Source of the DNA: Acanthamoeba lenticulata
Taxonomy: Eukaryota; Discosea; Longamoebia; Acanthamoebidae
Assembly: GCA_002179805.1 (NCBI GenBank)
Contig: NAVB01000069.1
Span: 1-64,000, forward strand
DNA length: 64,000 nucleotides
Direction of reading: 5' to 3'
In this document: in pieces, positions 13,101 through 22,800 of the stretch
Layout: each line of letters opens with the position of its first letter
Position numbering within the stretch: the stretch's first letter is position 1
The notes under the pieces: generated by a model
What the model saw: only the letters and a program-made list of their open reading frames with translations
What the model was told of the DNA's origin: nothing
Databases searched by the model: none
Translations under genes and position numbers: made by a program

Positions 13101-14730
13101 GTAGCTCGAGCAGGAGCTCCACGCCCCAGAACTGGGCCACCAGCCCGTAGATGACCGCCGAGTTGCCGGCGACGTCGCGCGCCCATGGATCGAAATTGAA
13201 TTCCTGCGGACATACAGCCACCCGGTGGTGAGAGGCAGCCGCGGTCACGATGAAGGCAGAGGTCTAGGGTCAGGCGAACCTGGATGAGTCTCTTGCAGAA
13301 CTCGTAATGTTTCCCCAGCATCGCTGCGTGCAGCGCGCTTTGGCCATCTGTGTGCCAACATCAGCGGCAACACACACAGCGCGGCGACAAGGCCAAGAGA
13401 CGTACGCATGTCGACCGAGTGGATGTCCGCCCCAGCTTCGAGAAGAAACTTGACGTCTGAATCAGTGTGCTGGCAGGCGAGGAGTATGGGCAGCTCGCCG
13501 CTTGTCGATGTAGGCTTGTTCACATCGGCGCCGTGTTTGATCAACAGCCCGATGACCTGCGGTGACAAGCCGCTGGGCCTTTGCTTAATGGCCAACGCCA
13601 GGGCGTCGAGGGCGTTGAGGTCGATGGGACGCGCAAACTTGTGATTGTTTTCCAGCAGCAGTTCGAACCACTCGGCCGGCTTGCGGCCAATGATCAGCTG
13701 AATCAGCGGGTTGCCGTCGTCTTTGCTCTGCGAAAGCGGTGGGACAAAGCTCTGTCGCGGCGCTCATCGTCAGTTTCCTCACATCTACAAGGGCAAGCTT
13801 ACAGGTTTTTGTCACAACACAACAGCTGCGTAGAGTCGACGTGCCTTGAGCGCGTCGTCGCAGGAGAGCAGGAACTCCAATAGCGCGGGGTTCAGAGTTC
13901 GAGTGGCGAGCGTGAAGAGCTCTTCCATCAATACACTCGTCACTTGCGTGTGCTTCATGAGCGATCGCCAAGTGGCATGGCTCATCGCCGCATTGGCACT
14001 GTTGTACGTCTTTTGAATGACCGTCAGTAGCGGCAATTTCCCTGTGTCGCTCCAGTTGATCAGCCATCGACCACGAAGACGTGGTGGAGACCGAACACGC
14101 GTACCACAAAGAGGTCGATTGGGATCGGCACCGCGAGCGATCAACAGCTCGATGAGCTCCGGGGTCGCTTGGCCGCGCCCTGCAGCAACGAGCGGTGTCG
14201 TCTTTGGTTTGAATTCTGTCACCCCGTTGGGGTCGGCACCTGCCCGCCCATTGGGGGTGAGTCACGATGAGAGGGAAGTGTAGTCATAAAGTGGTGGTTA
14301 CCCCAATCCAAGAAACAGCGGGCAGCTACCACATCACCCCTTTTGCAGGCCTGAACACATCAACAACACCAACGCGGTGAAAAGGTAAGGACCGTGCGAC
14401 AGGCGCCAGTCAACTTGGGCGAGTGGTACCGCAAGCAGGGGCGTCAGCCCCTCTGACTGCTGCTCGAGCAGCTTTTGTGCTCCAAATAATCGGAGCAGGT
14501 GTGCGCCCATGGTCTTGACATACTCTTCTGTCTTGACGACAGGTGGCACCGAAACGAGCGCATGCAAAGGGCGTAAAGCCAAAAGTGAAGGGGCATCAGC
14601 TGCAGCCAGCAGTGCTTCGTCGGCCTTGCCAGCCTTTAACGTTTCCAAGACTTCCTGCCCCGCTGCACGAAGAGCACAGTTATGACGTGCAGTGCACATG
14701 GAAGGAACACGCACAGCGTGGGTTGGCCAT
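7140..14730 (-). CDS. Ankyrin-repeat, WGR-domain poly(ADP-ribose) polymerase
   Basis: NAD+-dependent ADP-ribosyltransferase, 1936 residues, 23 exons: 14730-14715, 14662-14430, 14350-14302, 14239-14105, 14041-13845, 13727-13406, 13347-13280, 13203-12577, 12488-12307, 12221-12018, 11905-11803, 11705-11540, 11462-10943, 10875-10764, 10675-9060, 8942-8860, 8783-8485, 8395-8083, 7996-7867, 7794-7691, 7607-7468, 7411-7350, 7269-7140. Residues 1-990 carry ankyrin repeats (for example LLRGADPHATNKAGE, GADLEARDKEGDTPLL). A divergent WGR domain lies near 1300-1420, then the PARP regulatory domain, then the catalytic domain from about 1750. The H-Y-E triad is intact: His in VHGTRVAN, Tyr in LYFADVPAKS, Glu in SFSEYVV. 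GKTVPDP precedes the Glu, as in PARP1/2. The residue before His-Gly is Val, where Trp is usual. Splicing unites the ankyrin and PARP parts at LYLLL|RGADPH. Known PARPs of this type act in DNA repair. The 16-nt first exon is the least certain part. Confidence 0.88.
8838..8848. repeat. Intronic poly-C tract (11 nt on the sense strand)
   Basis: Poly-G on the + strand, so poly-C in the PARP transcript, inside intron 8784-8859. Confidence 0.85.
13728..13844 (-). other. GC-AG intron in the PARP gene
   Basis: The donor reads AAG|GCACGT, the usual GTACGT donor of this window with C at position 2. Joining here gives DDALK then SKDDGNPL in frame. No in-phase GT donor offers an equally good join. Confidence 0.6.
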
Positions 14731-14854
14731 CCTTGAGCGGAAAACAGTGCAGCAGGGCCAAGAGCACGCCGGAGAGCTAGAAAAATGAAGCTGAGAAGAA
14801 AAGATTGGCAAGGTACGGAGAAAAAAATAAAGAGACAGAGCTGAATTGGGAAAG
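14731..14854. promoter_or_regulatory. Divergent promoter between PARP and Yippee-like genes
   Basis: Only 124 bp separate the two predicted start codons. No TATA box is obvious. If the PARP start is further upstream, the gap shrinks. Confidence 0.45.
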
Positions 14855-15384
14855 ATGTTCAAGACCTACCTCTCCGGAACAGTTCTTTACACTTGCACTC
14901 AGTGTCACTCCCACATTGCCCGTCGTGAAGACCTTGTTTCCAAAGTGCGAAACCGTTCACTTGTGCCAGATTACAGCTGACACTGACTTCCAAAACTTGC
15001 AGTCTTTCCAAGGACGACATGGGCAGGCCTTCCTCTTTGGTTCAGTGTACATCATTCATTCATCTCAACTTGCGTTCGTGTTCCCACTTTTTTTTTAATT
15101 TTCTTTTTCTCTGTGCGCACAGAGCGAATGTTGGCGTGGGTCCGGCTGAGGACAGGATGCTGATGACTGGCCTTCACACAGTTGCTGACATCACTTGCAA
15201 CGAATGTCACACCGTCCTGGGCTGGAAGTATGTACGTGGTGCCCCCTCCCCCGCCTTCTCAAAGCGTGCGCGTGCACCTGACCTGTTCATTCATCAGGAG
15301 GACGCAGTGGAAGAGAGCCAACATTACAAAGTGGGCAAGTTTATTCTTGAGAAGACAAAACTGACAAAGAAGGTGGAGCAGTAG
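14855..15384 (+). CDS. Yippee-like zinc-binding protein
   Basis: 109 residues in four exons: 14855-14944, 15003-15046, 15123-15231, 15298-15384. The start [14 protein letters not shown] matches the family N-terminus. Two CxxC knuckles, CTQC and CNEC, are about 52 residues apart, as in Yippee proteins, and the family blocks [34 protein letters not shown] and LGWKYE all follow in order. Yippee proteins are small zinc-stabilised folds found across eukaryotes; animal members associate with centrosomes or serve as ubiquitin-ligase subunits. The sequence is nearer the animal YPEL1-4 type (GPAE, GLH.VADI) than YPEL5. The donor at 15047 (GTACATC) is chosen because it restores SVANVGVGP. Confidence 0.93.
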
Positions 15385-15700
15385 CAGCTCTTCCTTCCTG
15401 CTGGCCTGTAAATAGTTTTAGAGCCCCCCTTGTAGTGGTGCGCGACACTCTTAAAATACAAGAAGAGCTTCAAGTCACCAGGTGTCCCGGGACGGGTAGC
15501 TGGTGGCCAGTGACCGCTGATCCCGTGCCATGATGAGGAGTCAGTTCTCTGTGTGCCCACTACACGGCGGCCTTGTCTAGGCAAGAGGTAAGTCAAGGAA
15601 ATTTAGCGCTGATGGCGCCGAGAGAGGCAAGCTCAAAAACGCCGCGAGCACGCCCGTGCTTGCATTCTCAACTCATCCACTAGATCCAACACAACACACT
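15385..15700. other. Intergenic, Yippee 3' end and chaperone promoter
   Basis: 316 bp without a recognisable gene or RNA. It ends in a CAACACAACACACT leader just before the next ATG. Confidence 0.5.
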
Positions 15701-16056
15701 ATGTCGTCCACCACTGTACTTACCTCCTCCCAAAACTTGCAAGTGCTGCATCTTTGCCGTCCTGAGATCTCAGGACTGACGTCGTGGCGCAGTACGAATT
15801 TCACGTCGCGATGACCTGCGAGGGCTGCGCCAAGGCCGTGCGTACGCTTGTGAGCAAAGTCCCCGGTAGGTTTTCCGTCAATCAATGAGTGTAATTCGTT
15901 GCATCGCCCCACTAACTTGTTTTCCTTGCAGGCGTGGAGGAAGTGAACATTGATGTGGCGAAGAAGCAGGTGGTGGTCAAGGGTACGGCCTCGAGCGAGG
16001 ACCTCTTGACTGCTATCAAGAAGACGGGCAAGGAGACCTCTCTCGTCACTGCTTGA
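15701..16056 (+). CDS. ATX1: ATX1/ATOX1-type copper chaperone
   Basis: 70-residue heavy-metal-associated protein that carries Cu(I) in the cytosol to P-type ATPases. Exons: 15701-15715, 15793-15865, 15932-16056. The metal site MTCEGC (MxCxxC) lies at residues 11-16 and is followed by the usual beta-alpha-beta-beta-alpha-beta pattern, with VPGVEEVNIDV and KKTGKETS near the end. Length and layout match ATOX1 (68 aa). The initiator lies in a 15-nt micro-exon (MSSTT) joined in frame to YEFHVAMTCEGC. A start at an internal Met would delete the first beta strand, so the micro-exon is preferred. Confidence 0.92.
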
Positions 16057-16195
16057 AGTACTCTATCTTGTCTTTTTCAACTCTCGAATTAATAACAAAG
16101 CGTGTGGATTCACTCGAAATGGAGCCGATCTTCTCGTCCCCACGATCTACATCAAATTTCCCCTTCTCCCTCTTCTCTTCTTCTCTTCAGTCGCT

Positions 16196-18238
16196 TCACC
16201 AGTCCTCGTCCTGCATGGGGCTGTCGGCGGCCTTGGCCCTGGCTGTCTGTCGTAGGGGCACCAGCACCGTCTTCTCGAAGAGGCGCACGTAGTCCTTCAG
16301 CGACGTCTTCTCGTACTGCTGCGGCCCTCCTGTACATAGGCGAACAAGATCCTACGGTCAGCACACGTGAAGCTTCATGCCGAACCGGAGCAGGAGGCCG
16401 CACCCTTCTTGGGCGCCTCGTCAGCCGCAGCCGTGGAGGACGATGATGATGATCGCTCGTGCTCCTTGTCGAAGTGGTCGATCTCGGCGAGGAGAGACTC
16501 CACGGTGGGCACCGTCATCGGGTCAAACTCATCGCAGTGCTTCGGGTCGATCGGCACACACACGCGGTCTGCCCATTGCGCGCAATCAGTCACCGCCAAC
16601 ACGCACGCACAAAACACACACGTACGGGTGCCGGGGTGGATGCAAAAGGGCGACTTGAGCAAGTGGTGGAGGTGCTTGGAGACGTTCACATCGAGCCGCG
16701 GGTAGGTGCACGTGAACACGATGTCGTAGATCGGGTTCGTGTGGCGCAGCACTCCCTTTTCCTACATCCGCGCACCAACGCCGGCGAGTGAGCGTCGTGA
16801 ATTTGGTGTTTCAAGTGTGTGTGTGTGTGTGTAGGTACGATGGCCTGCTGGGTGTTGGTGTAGAACTGGTCCCATCGGTCTTGGGGCGTGAGCTCTTGGT
16901 CGTCGCGCCAGGCTCGGGCGATCGGATCGCGCAGGTCGTCGGGCAGGGTGGCGAGCACGACGCTCCAGCCGGCTTCGTTCTCAAACAAGTGCACCGGGAA
17001 GACCTTGTTCTCAAAGTAGTCCAGGAGAACCTCGTCGTACGCTTGCCTGTCGTCTAGGGTGAGCAGAGAAGAAGAAGAAGAAGAAGACAAAGGACACAAG
17101 AATGAAGACGGAAAGCGCACTTGAGGGTCGGGTGGAGGTTGGGAGGCATGCGAATGAACGAAAACGTGTCGCTCTGCTTCCTCTGCCCAGCCACGCTGAT
17201 GTACTCCACCACGGCAGACCTCTCCTCGACGCTTAGCTTACGAGCGCGCGGGTCACAGACCCAGCAATGGACACCACGTCGGCCCGAGTAAACCCAGAGG
17301 ATGATGTCGAAACCAAAGTCCTCTACATATGACAATAGTTTATAAGATAACGCAGGAAGAATCATTCTTTGATGGTGGAGAGGCATACCACGAAGGATAC
17401 GATCGACGACCTTGATGGCCACGTTCATGAGCGGCCAGCACTTCTCGCAAATGTCGGCACCTGCGCGAAAGTCGGCCCGAGAGATGAGGTCAAGGTGAGC
17501 AGCTGCCCACATGGAGCAGGATTGGGAGTGTTGGGTCACCTTTGCAGCAGCGGCGCACGTCGTCATAGTCTGAGATATCAATATCGAACACGAGCTCCTT
17601 TTCTTGCGGCACAGCTCGCTTGGTGGCCACCAGCACCTTGTCCTTGGGCTGGCCAGGCGTAATAGGAAGTCAGCACGCCATCATAGGAACGTGAGAAGGC
17701 AGCTTGCGAACCTGCTGCGAAAAGACAGCACCAAGATCGATCCTTCGTGGGCACTCACGGTGCAGGGCCTCCTGGAACTGTGCACGGCAAAAGAGAAGGA
17801 CTCAGTTTGCGGTGTGTCTGTGTGGGGTGGCGATGAGGGACTGTACGTCTCGAGCGGTCGCGTAGGTGTTGTACCGCGAATAAGTTGTTTCCCCATTGCC
17901 GATCTCAATTTCATACGAGAACTCACGAAGAGCCAAGCTTGCCCCGTTTGGAGCTGACGACGTACGTAAGCGATTTGTGATGCAAGCGAAATGGCAAACC
18001 GAATGGCCGTACCCAACATTTCGCACATTTGCTTGGCCGGGAATAGGGAAGCTAGAATTGAATCACATTAGATTATATATGAAAATGGCGAAAAGAGATA
18101 AGGTGACAAACCCCAGTAAGTCTTCAGAAGGAAGCGAAAATCGAACGCGGCAAAAGCGTTCGCTCCCTCCGCTGCGGGCGCATTCTTATCCTCAACCTCT
18201 AGTGCCTTACTCTTCTTGTGAGGCGGACTCTGGCTCAT
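16196..18238 (-). CDS. PRIM1: DNA primase small (catalytic) subunit
   Basis: Makes RNA primers in the polymerase alpha-primase complex in the nucleus. 460 residues, 11 exons: 18238-18112, 18051-18013, 17953-17847, 17777-17712, 17648-17540, 17460-17389, 17322-17121, 17046-16839, 16761-16626, 16568-16386, 16329-16196. Family blocks in order: [27 protein letters not shown], the catalytic DxD in [14 protein letters not shown], zinc-site cysteines [11 protein letters not shown], the signature [33 protein letters not shown], and the C-terminal [10 protein letters not shown]. Human PRIM1 has 420 residues; the extra length is an N-terminal lead (MSQSPPHKK) and a Ser/Ala linker. Paired E2F-like sites lie 61-84 bp upstream. 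Confidence 0.95.
16815..16832. repeat. (GT)n microsatellite in a primase intron
   Basis: 18-bp dinucleotide run inside primase intron 16762-16838. Confidence 0.85.
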
Positions 18239-18671
18239 TTCACCTGCAATTTGTGCTTACAAAATTGGTGTTCTTTCTTGCCCTATGAGTTTCTCTCGTT
18301 CCCGCCAAAACTTTGGCGCCAATTTACAATTAAGTTATTGGCCGAGCAGGACCGCCCTTGGCACTTCCACACCTGCAATGACATACTACTCTCCAAGCAG
18401 CGCCAGCTTGACGAGAGACTCGACAACCTCACTCGATGTTCTAACACTGTAGTCAAGAAGGTGTCGAGATCACCAACTGAGGAGATAGGGCTCTCTTGCT
18501 GTTGTTACCAACGTGCCACGCTAAGCAACCCAATCTCCAAGTTTCAATGCTGCTGTCGGCAAAGGTCGTCGTGAGGGTGCAAGCCCCTCAAGCTGATAAC
18601 TCATAAGGTTTCAGGTTGCGCTGGTGGTTGTCAAGTTCCAAACACACAAAGGTTGATGGTTTTATTGACCA
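18239..18671 (-). promoter_or_regulatory. Intergenic, primase promoter
   Basis: 433 bp between the LRR gene stop and the primase start, both on the minus strand. It holds the E2F-like pair listed separately and no recognisable gene. Confidence 0.5.
18299..18322. promoter_or_regulatory. Paired E2F-like sites upstream of primase
   Basis: TTCCCGCCAAAA (18299-18310) and TTTGGCGCCAA (18312-18322) sit back to back, 61-84 bp before the primase ATG. Both fit the E2F/DP consensus TTTSSCGC on one strand or the other. Confidence 0.65.
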
Positions 18672-19469
18672 CTAGAAGCAGTAGTCGAGGGGAGGCTGGC
18701 CGTTCGGCGGCGTGTTGTCATGATAGCCGAGGCCCGACCCGAACTTAGTCATGTAGCAGTTAGGGATGCAGCCCGAGAGCTGGTTGCCACCCACATCTAG
18801 CTGGTTGAACGACGCAGGGCCACTGCAGAAGGTGTCCGGCAGCCCGCCGGAGAAGAAGTTGTACTCGAGCTCTACGGTCTGCAACACCGAGTTCCACTTG
18901 ATCTCGTTGGCCGACGGCAGCGGTCCGCTGAAGTTGGCTCCGGCAAAGGTGACGTAGGTCAGGTTAGGCAGGCTGAAGAGCCACGTGGGGAAAGGACCGC
19001 CAATGCTCATATCGCCAGGTGTCGGTGGGTCAGTTGAGGCGCTCAAGTCCAAATGCTGCAGCGAAGGAAACCCTGTTCCCCACTCTGTGCACGGCCCAGT
19101 GTTAATGCAACAGTAAGGAAAGCATGATCTCGGTCGTCACACACCTTTCGGAATGGAACCGTTGATGTAGTCGCCGCTGTAGTTGATGGTGGTCAGGTAG
19201 GGCAGTTGGTTGAGCCACGCAGGCAGAGGGCCCGAAAAGTAGTCCGAGCCGTAGAAGTCAAGGCCCCAGAGGTGACCGTCTGGGTCGCAGGTGACGTAGG
19301 GCCACCGACAGTCGGGCGGCATCCACCACTCGTCCACTTTGTAGCGAACATACAAGAGTTCCATTACCTTGATCTCGATCGGGTCAAACGCTTCGGTTTT
19401 CGCAGGTGCGCCAAGCAGAAGGGCAAAGGTGAGGCCTACGCCCATAAGGAGCAAGCTTGATGTGTGCAT
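18672..19469 (-). CDS. Secreted leucine-rich-repeat protein
   Basis: 245 residues, exons 19469-19145 and 19084-18672. The N-terminus is a signal peptide (MHTSSLLLMGVGLTFALLLG, then a probable cut after AKTEA). The mature part has a plant-type LRRNT-like cap with a Cys pair (DCRWPYVTC) and repeats of the xxLxGxIP class: FSGPLPAWLNQLPYLTTI, NGSIPKEW, FSGPLPS, LSGCIPNC. A closing Cys-rich segment ends at LDYCF. There is no transmembrane helix or kinase domain after the repeats, so this is a soluble, secreted or lysosomal LRR protein, perhaps a surface-recognition or inhibitor protein. The ligand is unknown. Met at 19469 is the first ATG giving a proper signal peptide. Confidence 0.85.
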
Positions 19470-19812
19470 GATGGCCACGACGGAGGTTGTGAATGACTGT
19501 CCAGTTGTGGCGAGGCTGAGAGACTGCCCGCAGCTTCTTACTACTTCCAGGAAACAGATGTTATGCCATAAGGTGGCTAATTGGCCCAGTTATTCCCGAA
19601 ATTGTCTCTTCACCGTCATTGGTTATAATACCCAGTCACACACGACTGCAAGCTTATTAACGGGTGATGTACATTACAAAGTGTTGTGTCGAGACGTCTC
19701 ATGCTCCTCTTGAGCGGCAAGGAGACACATGGAGATCAGAGAGAGAAGAGAAGAGGAAGAAGGCAAGCAAAACAGGACGACAGCTGGCCAGACCGCGGGA
19801 CACGAAGTCCGC
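19470..19812 (-). other. Intergenic, LRR-gene promoter and RasGEF 3' end
   Basis: 343 bp with no recognisable gene. On the minus strand TATTATAA occurs near 19630, about 155 bp before the LRR start; weak as a TATA box. Confidence 0.35.
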
Positions 19813-22800
19813 CTACTGGATGTCAGCACGGCCAACGCCTCGGGGCTCGATCTTGAGGGACTGCGCGTAGAGCTCGTTCTCGTTGAGGGGCCTGATGGAA
19901 TCGAACCACGTTTGGATCTCTTCGTGGCGCGTGATGCCGTACGGCTGCTGCTGGTACCGCTGTGCTCGTCCCCGCCCAAGAAAGGGAGCAAGAGGCGGAG
20001 GGTCAGCTGAGAGCGCAAGGGGGGAGGAACATGACACGGCGAAAAAGAGAGAGAGAGGACGCACCAAAATGGTGGAGATGATGCTGTAGACGAGGATGCG
20101 CTTGGTAAAGTTGATGAGCTCCATTGGCTTCTCGCCGTCGACCACCACGTCATCCGCATTACCGTCCTCGATGAACGTCAGATCCGTGAGGTAAACGCCA
20201 CTACACCCATCATCATCGCCGCCGCCATTCAATCGTTGTCAGTCCCACATGAGCAACGACAAAAGGGAAGAGTGGACAGAGAGAGGGTCGTACACGTAGG
20301 GGATGCACGGAGGCGAAGAAGCCTCGAGGGCTGCGCGATAGCCCTTGAAGGAGCCCTCCATGCTCATGAGCTCTTCGAGCTCCTTGAGCGTGGTGAGGGC
20401 GCGCTTGGGCAACTTGGCGCGCGTCCACTTGAGGCGGAGCAGCGCCGAGTTGTTCATGCCCGAGACAAAGGCCATCACCAGCTGGTAGTTGTTCATCTCG
20501 CGCAGATGCTGGGCGATCTTGATGCAGCGGGTCATGATCTTGGCTCGCTCGCGGACCTTGTCCATGGTGACGATCATGGTGCCCACCCAGAGCGAGACGT
20601 GGTTGAAGAAGTTGATCGCCGCCAGCAGATTGGGCGACAGGTGCCACGTCGACGGCTTGCTCCACGCCGTCTTGAAGAACTCGAGCGGCTAACATGTCCC
20701 CCAATCCCACGTCAGTATCACCATCGACTTCTGTACAGCAACAGCCCTGGGACAAGGCAGTTGAGCGAACCTGGAACTTGGAGTAGATGTCCCACGTTCG
20801 GAGGGTCAGCTGCTTGGCGACTTCGAGTTCCTCCATGTCAAACAGGCTGATGTTGTCGGACATGTTGCGCAGCTTGAACTTGGAGCTGGAGGGCGCCGCC
20901 AACGCGATCACCTTCTGCTCTCACAAAACATCACCAGCCACACCAGACGAGTCAGAGGACAGACGCCAGACCAGGTGCCGCATCGAGGAGACGTACGCTG
21001 GGCGGAGTGGAGATGGCCTTCTGGAGCATGGACGCGTGCATCTGCATGCCCTCCGTGGTGTTCAACTTGTCGTTGATAAAGTCCGTGATCCGCACGGCCA
21101 GCGGGCAGTCCGGGAAGCCCAGCGAGTCGTAGTGCGCCTGGATGAAGTCGCGGATGGCGATGCAGACCCGCAGCTGGATCTTCTTCACAATGGCCTTGTC
21201 GACATGCGGCGGCGCGTTGAACCGCTCCATGAACTTGTCTAGCAGCTCGTCAGGCTCACAGAACGACTGGAAGGTCATGATGAAGGCCTGCTCCCCACAA
21301 CCACCACAACTCGTGATCAGATGATCGAGGCTCCATCCACTGTCACCTCCCATTCTCAGTGTCAGTACGTACGTCATCGTAGGCCTTGAAGAGGCCCTGC
21401 TCAGAGGTCAGGTGCTGGACGAGCTTGTTGAGGGTACCAGCGCGAACCGTCGCACGCGAGGCGTCCTCCCACTGGATGTAGCTATCACCACTGGGCTCCT
21501 CCCAAATATTCAGGCACCAACGCCCTGTGATTTTATGTTATTAGCATCGTTAATATTACATACTTCAATTAAATAATGAATAGGTAATAAAATCATAATA
21601 CTAAAATAAATAGCGTCGAGGGCGTACGAGTCTTCTCAGACTTAGGCTGCGGGACGAACTCTTGCTTAGGCCCGAGGACGAGAACGGCGGTGTAGGGCAC
21701 GTTCTGCTCCTTGAGGCTGGCCGCCGGGTTGAGCAGGTGCATCTGCTCCTCGTTATTGCCGGCGCCAGAAGTATTCTGCTTGTGGGCGCGCTGGAGGTAG
21801 AGCGAATGCTGCTGGACGGGCAGGCTGGCCTTGGTGCAGATCTTCTCCAGCAGGCTCTCCACCGGGTCGGTGAAGTGAAGCTTCATCGTCCTGCGCTCGT
21901 GTCAACCACATCGCGTGAGCACCCAAAGCCAACACACGGGTCACGAGCCAAGGGAGGGGCGAACCGCTGCTTGTCGGGGAGGACGACAACGACCGACCGA
22001 GGCTTGAGCATGAGCTCGACTGGCCGCACCTTGCGATGGGCGAACAGTTCCGGGTAGTCCGCGAGGGAGCGCGTGGGCTTGAGCCACACGCCCTTGTGCG
22101 TCTTCCGTCTGATGAAGAGCCCATAGTCCTGTTCACGCGGTCACCACAAAGTTCAACAATACAAAATAACAATTTAGAGGGAAAAAGGAGGGGGCACCTG
22201 TGATGAAATGGCCATCTGGGAGGGGCCCGTCAAACGTCCGATAATTTGCTCGATCACGTCAGCGATCTTGAGGTCGGGCTCGAACGGCATCTCCTCGACC
22301 GTGTGGCCCGGGAAGGACACCTGAGCGAGGCGGGCACGTCACATGGCGTGAGCTCTATTTTCCTTGGAACTCGAGGGAGAGAACAAGGAAGATAGAGGGA
22401 CGAGGAGGCCGCGGTAGACACCTTGAGCAACCAGGGCTTGCGCCGAAGGGAGAGGCGAGGCGCGCCAAAGAGTTCCTTGTACTCGCCCAGCTTTTTCATG
22501 TCCTCGAGCCAGCAGACTTCGCCTGTCTTGGCCGTGTCGCGGGTCGACGACAACAAGACAAGGCCGTAGTCTTCGCCCTCGGCGTCGGTCGACAGGCCAA
22601 ACTGCTGCAGAGCCAGCGCCAGCGCGCTGCTGACCGTCGTGTTGGGGTCCACCGACACGTCCCGCCGGTCATCTGACGAGCCCGCCACGCTCTTGCCCTT
22701 GGTCACTATAAGCTTCCTGTGTTGCGTTGTGTGTGATTGGAATGTCAGGCACGCAAGCTGCGCGCCCGAGGAGGACGAGGTTGGAGACGCACAGGGGGCG

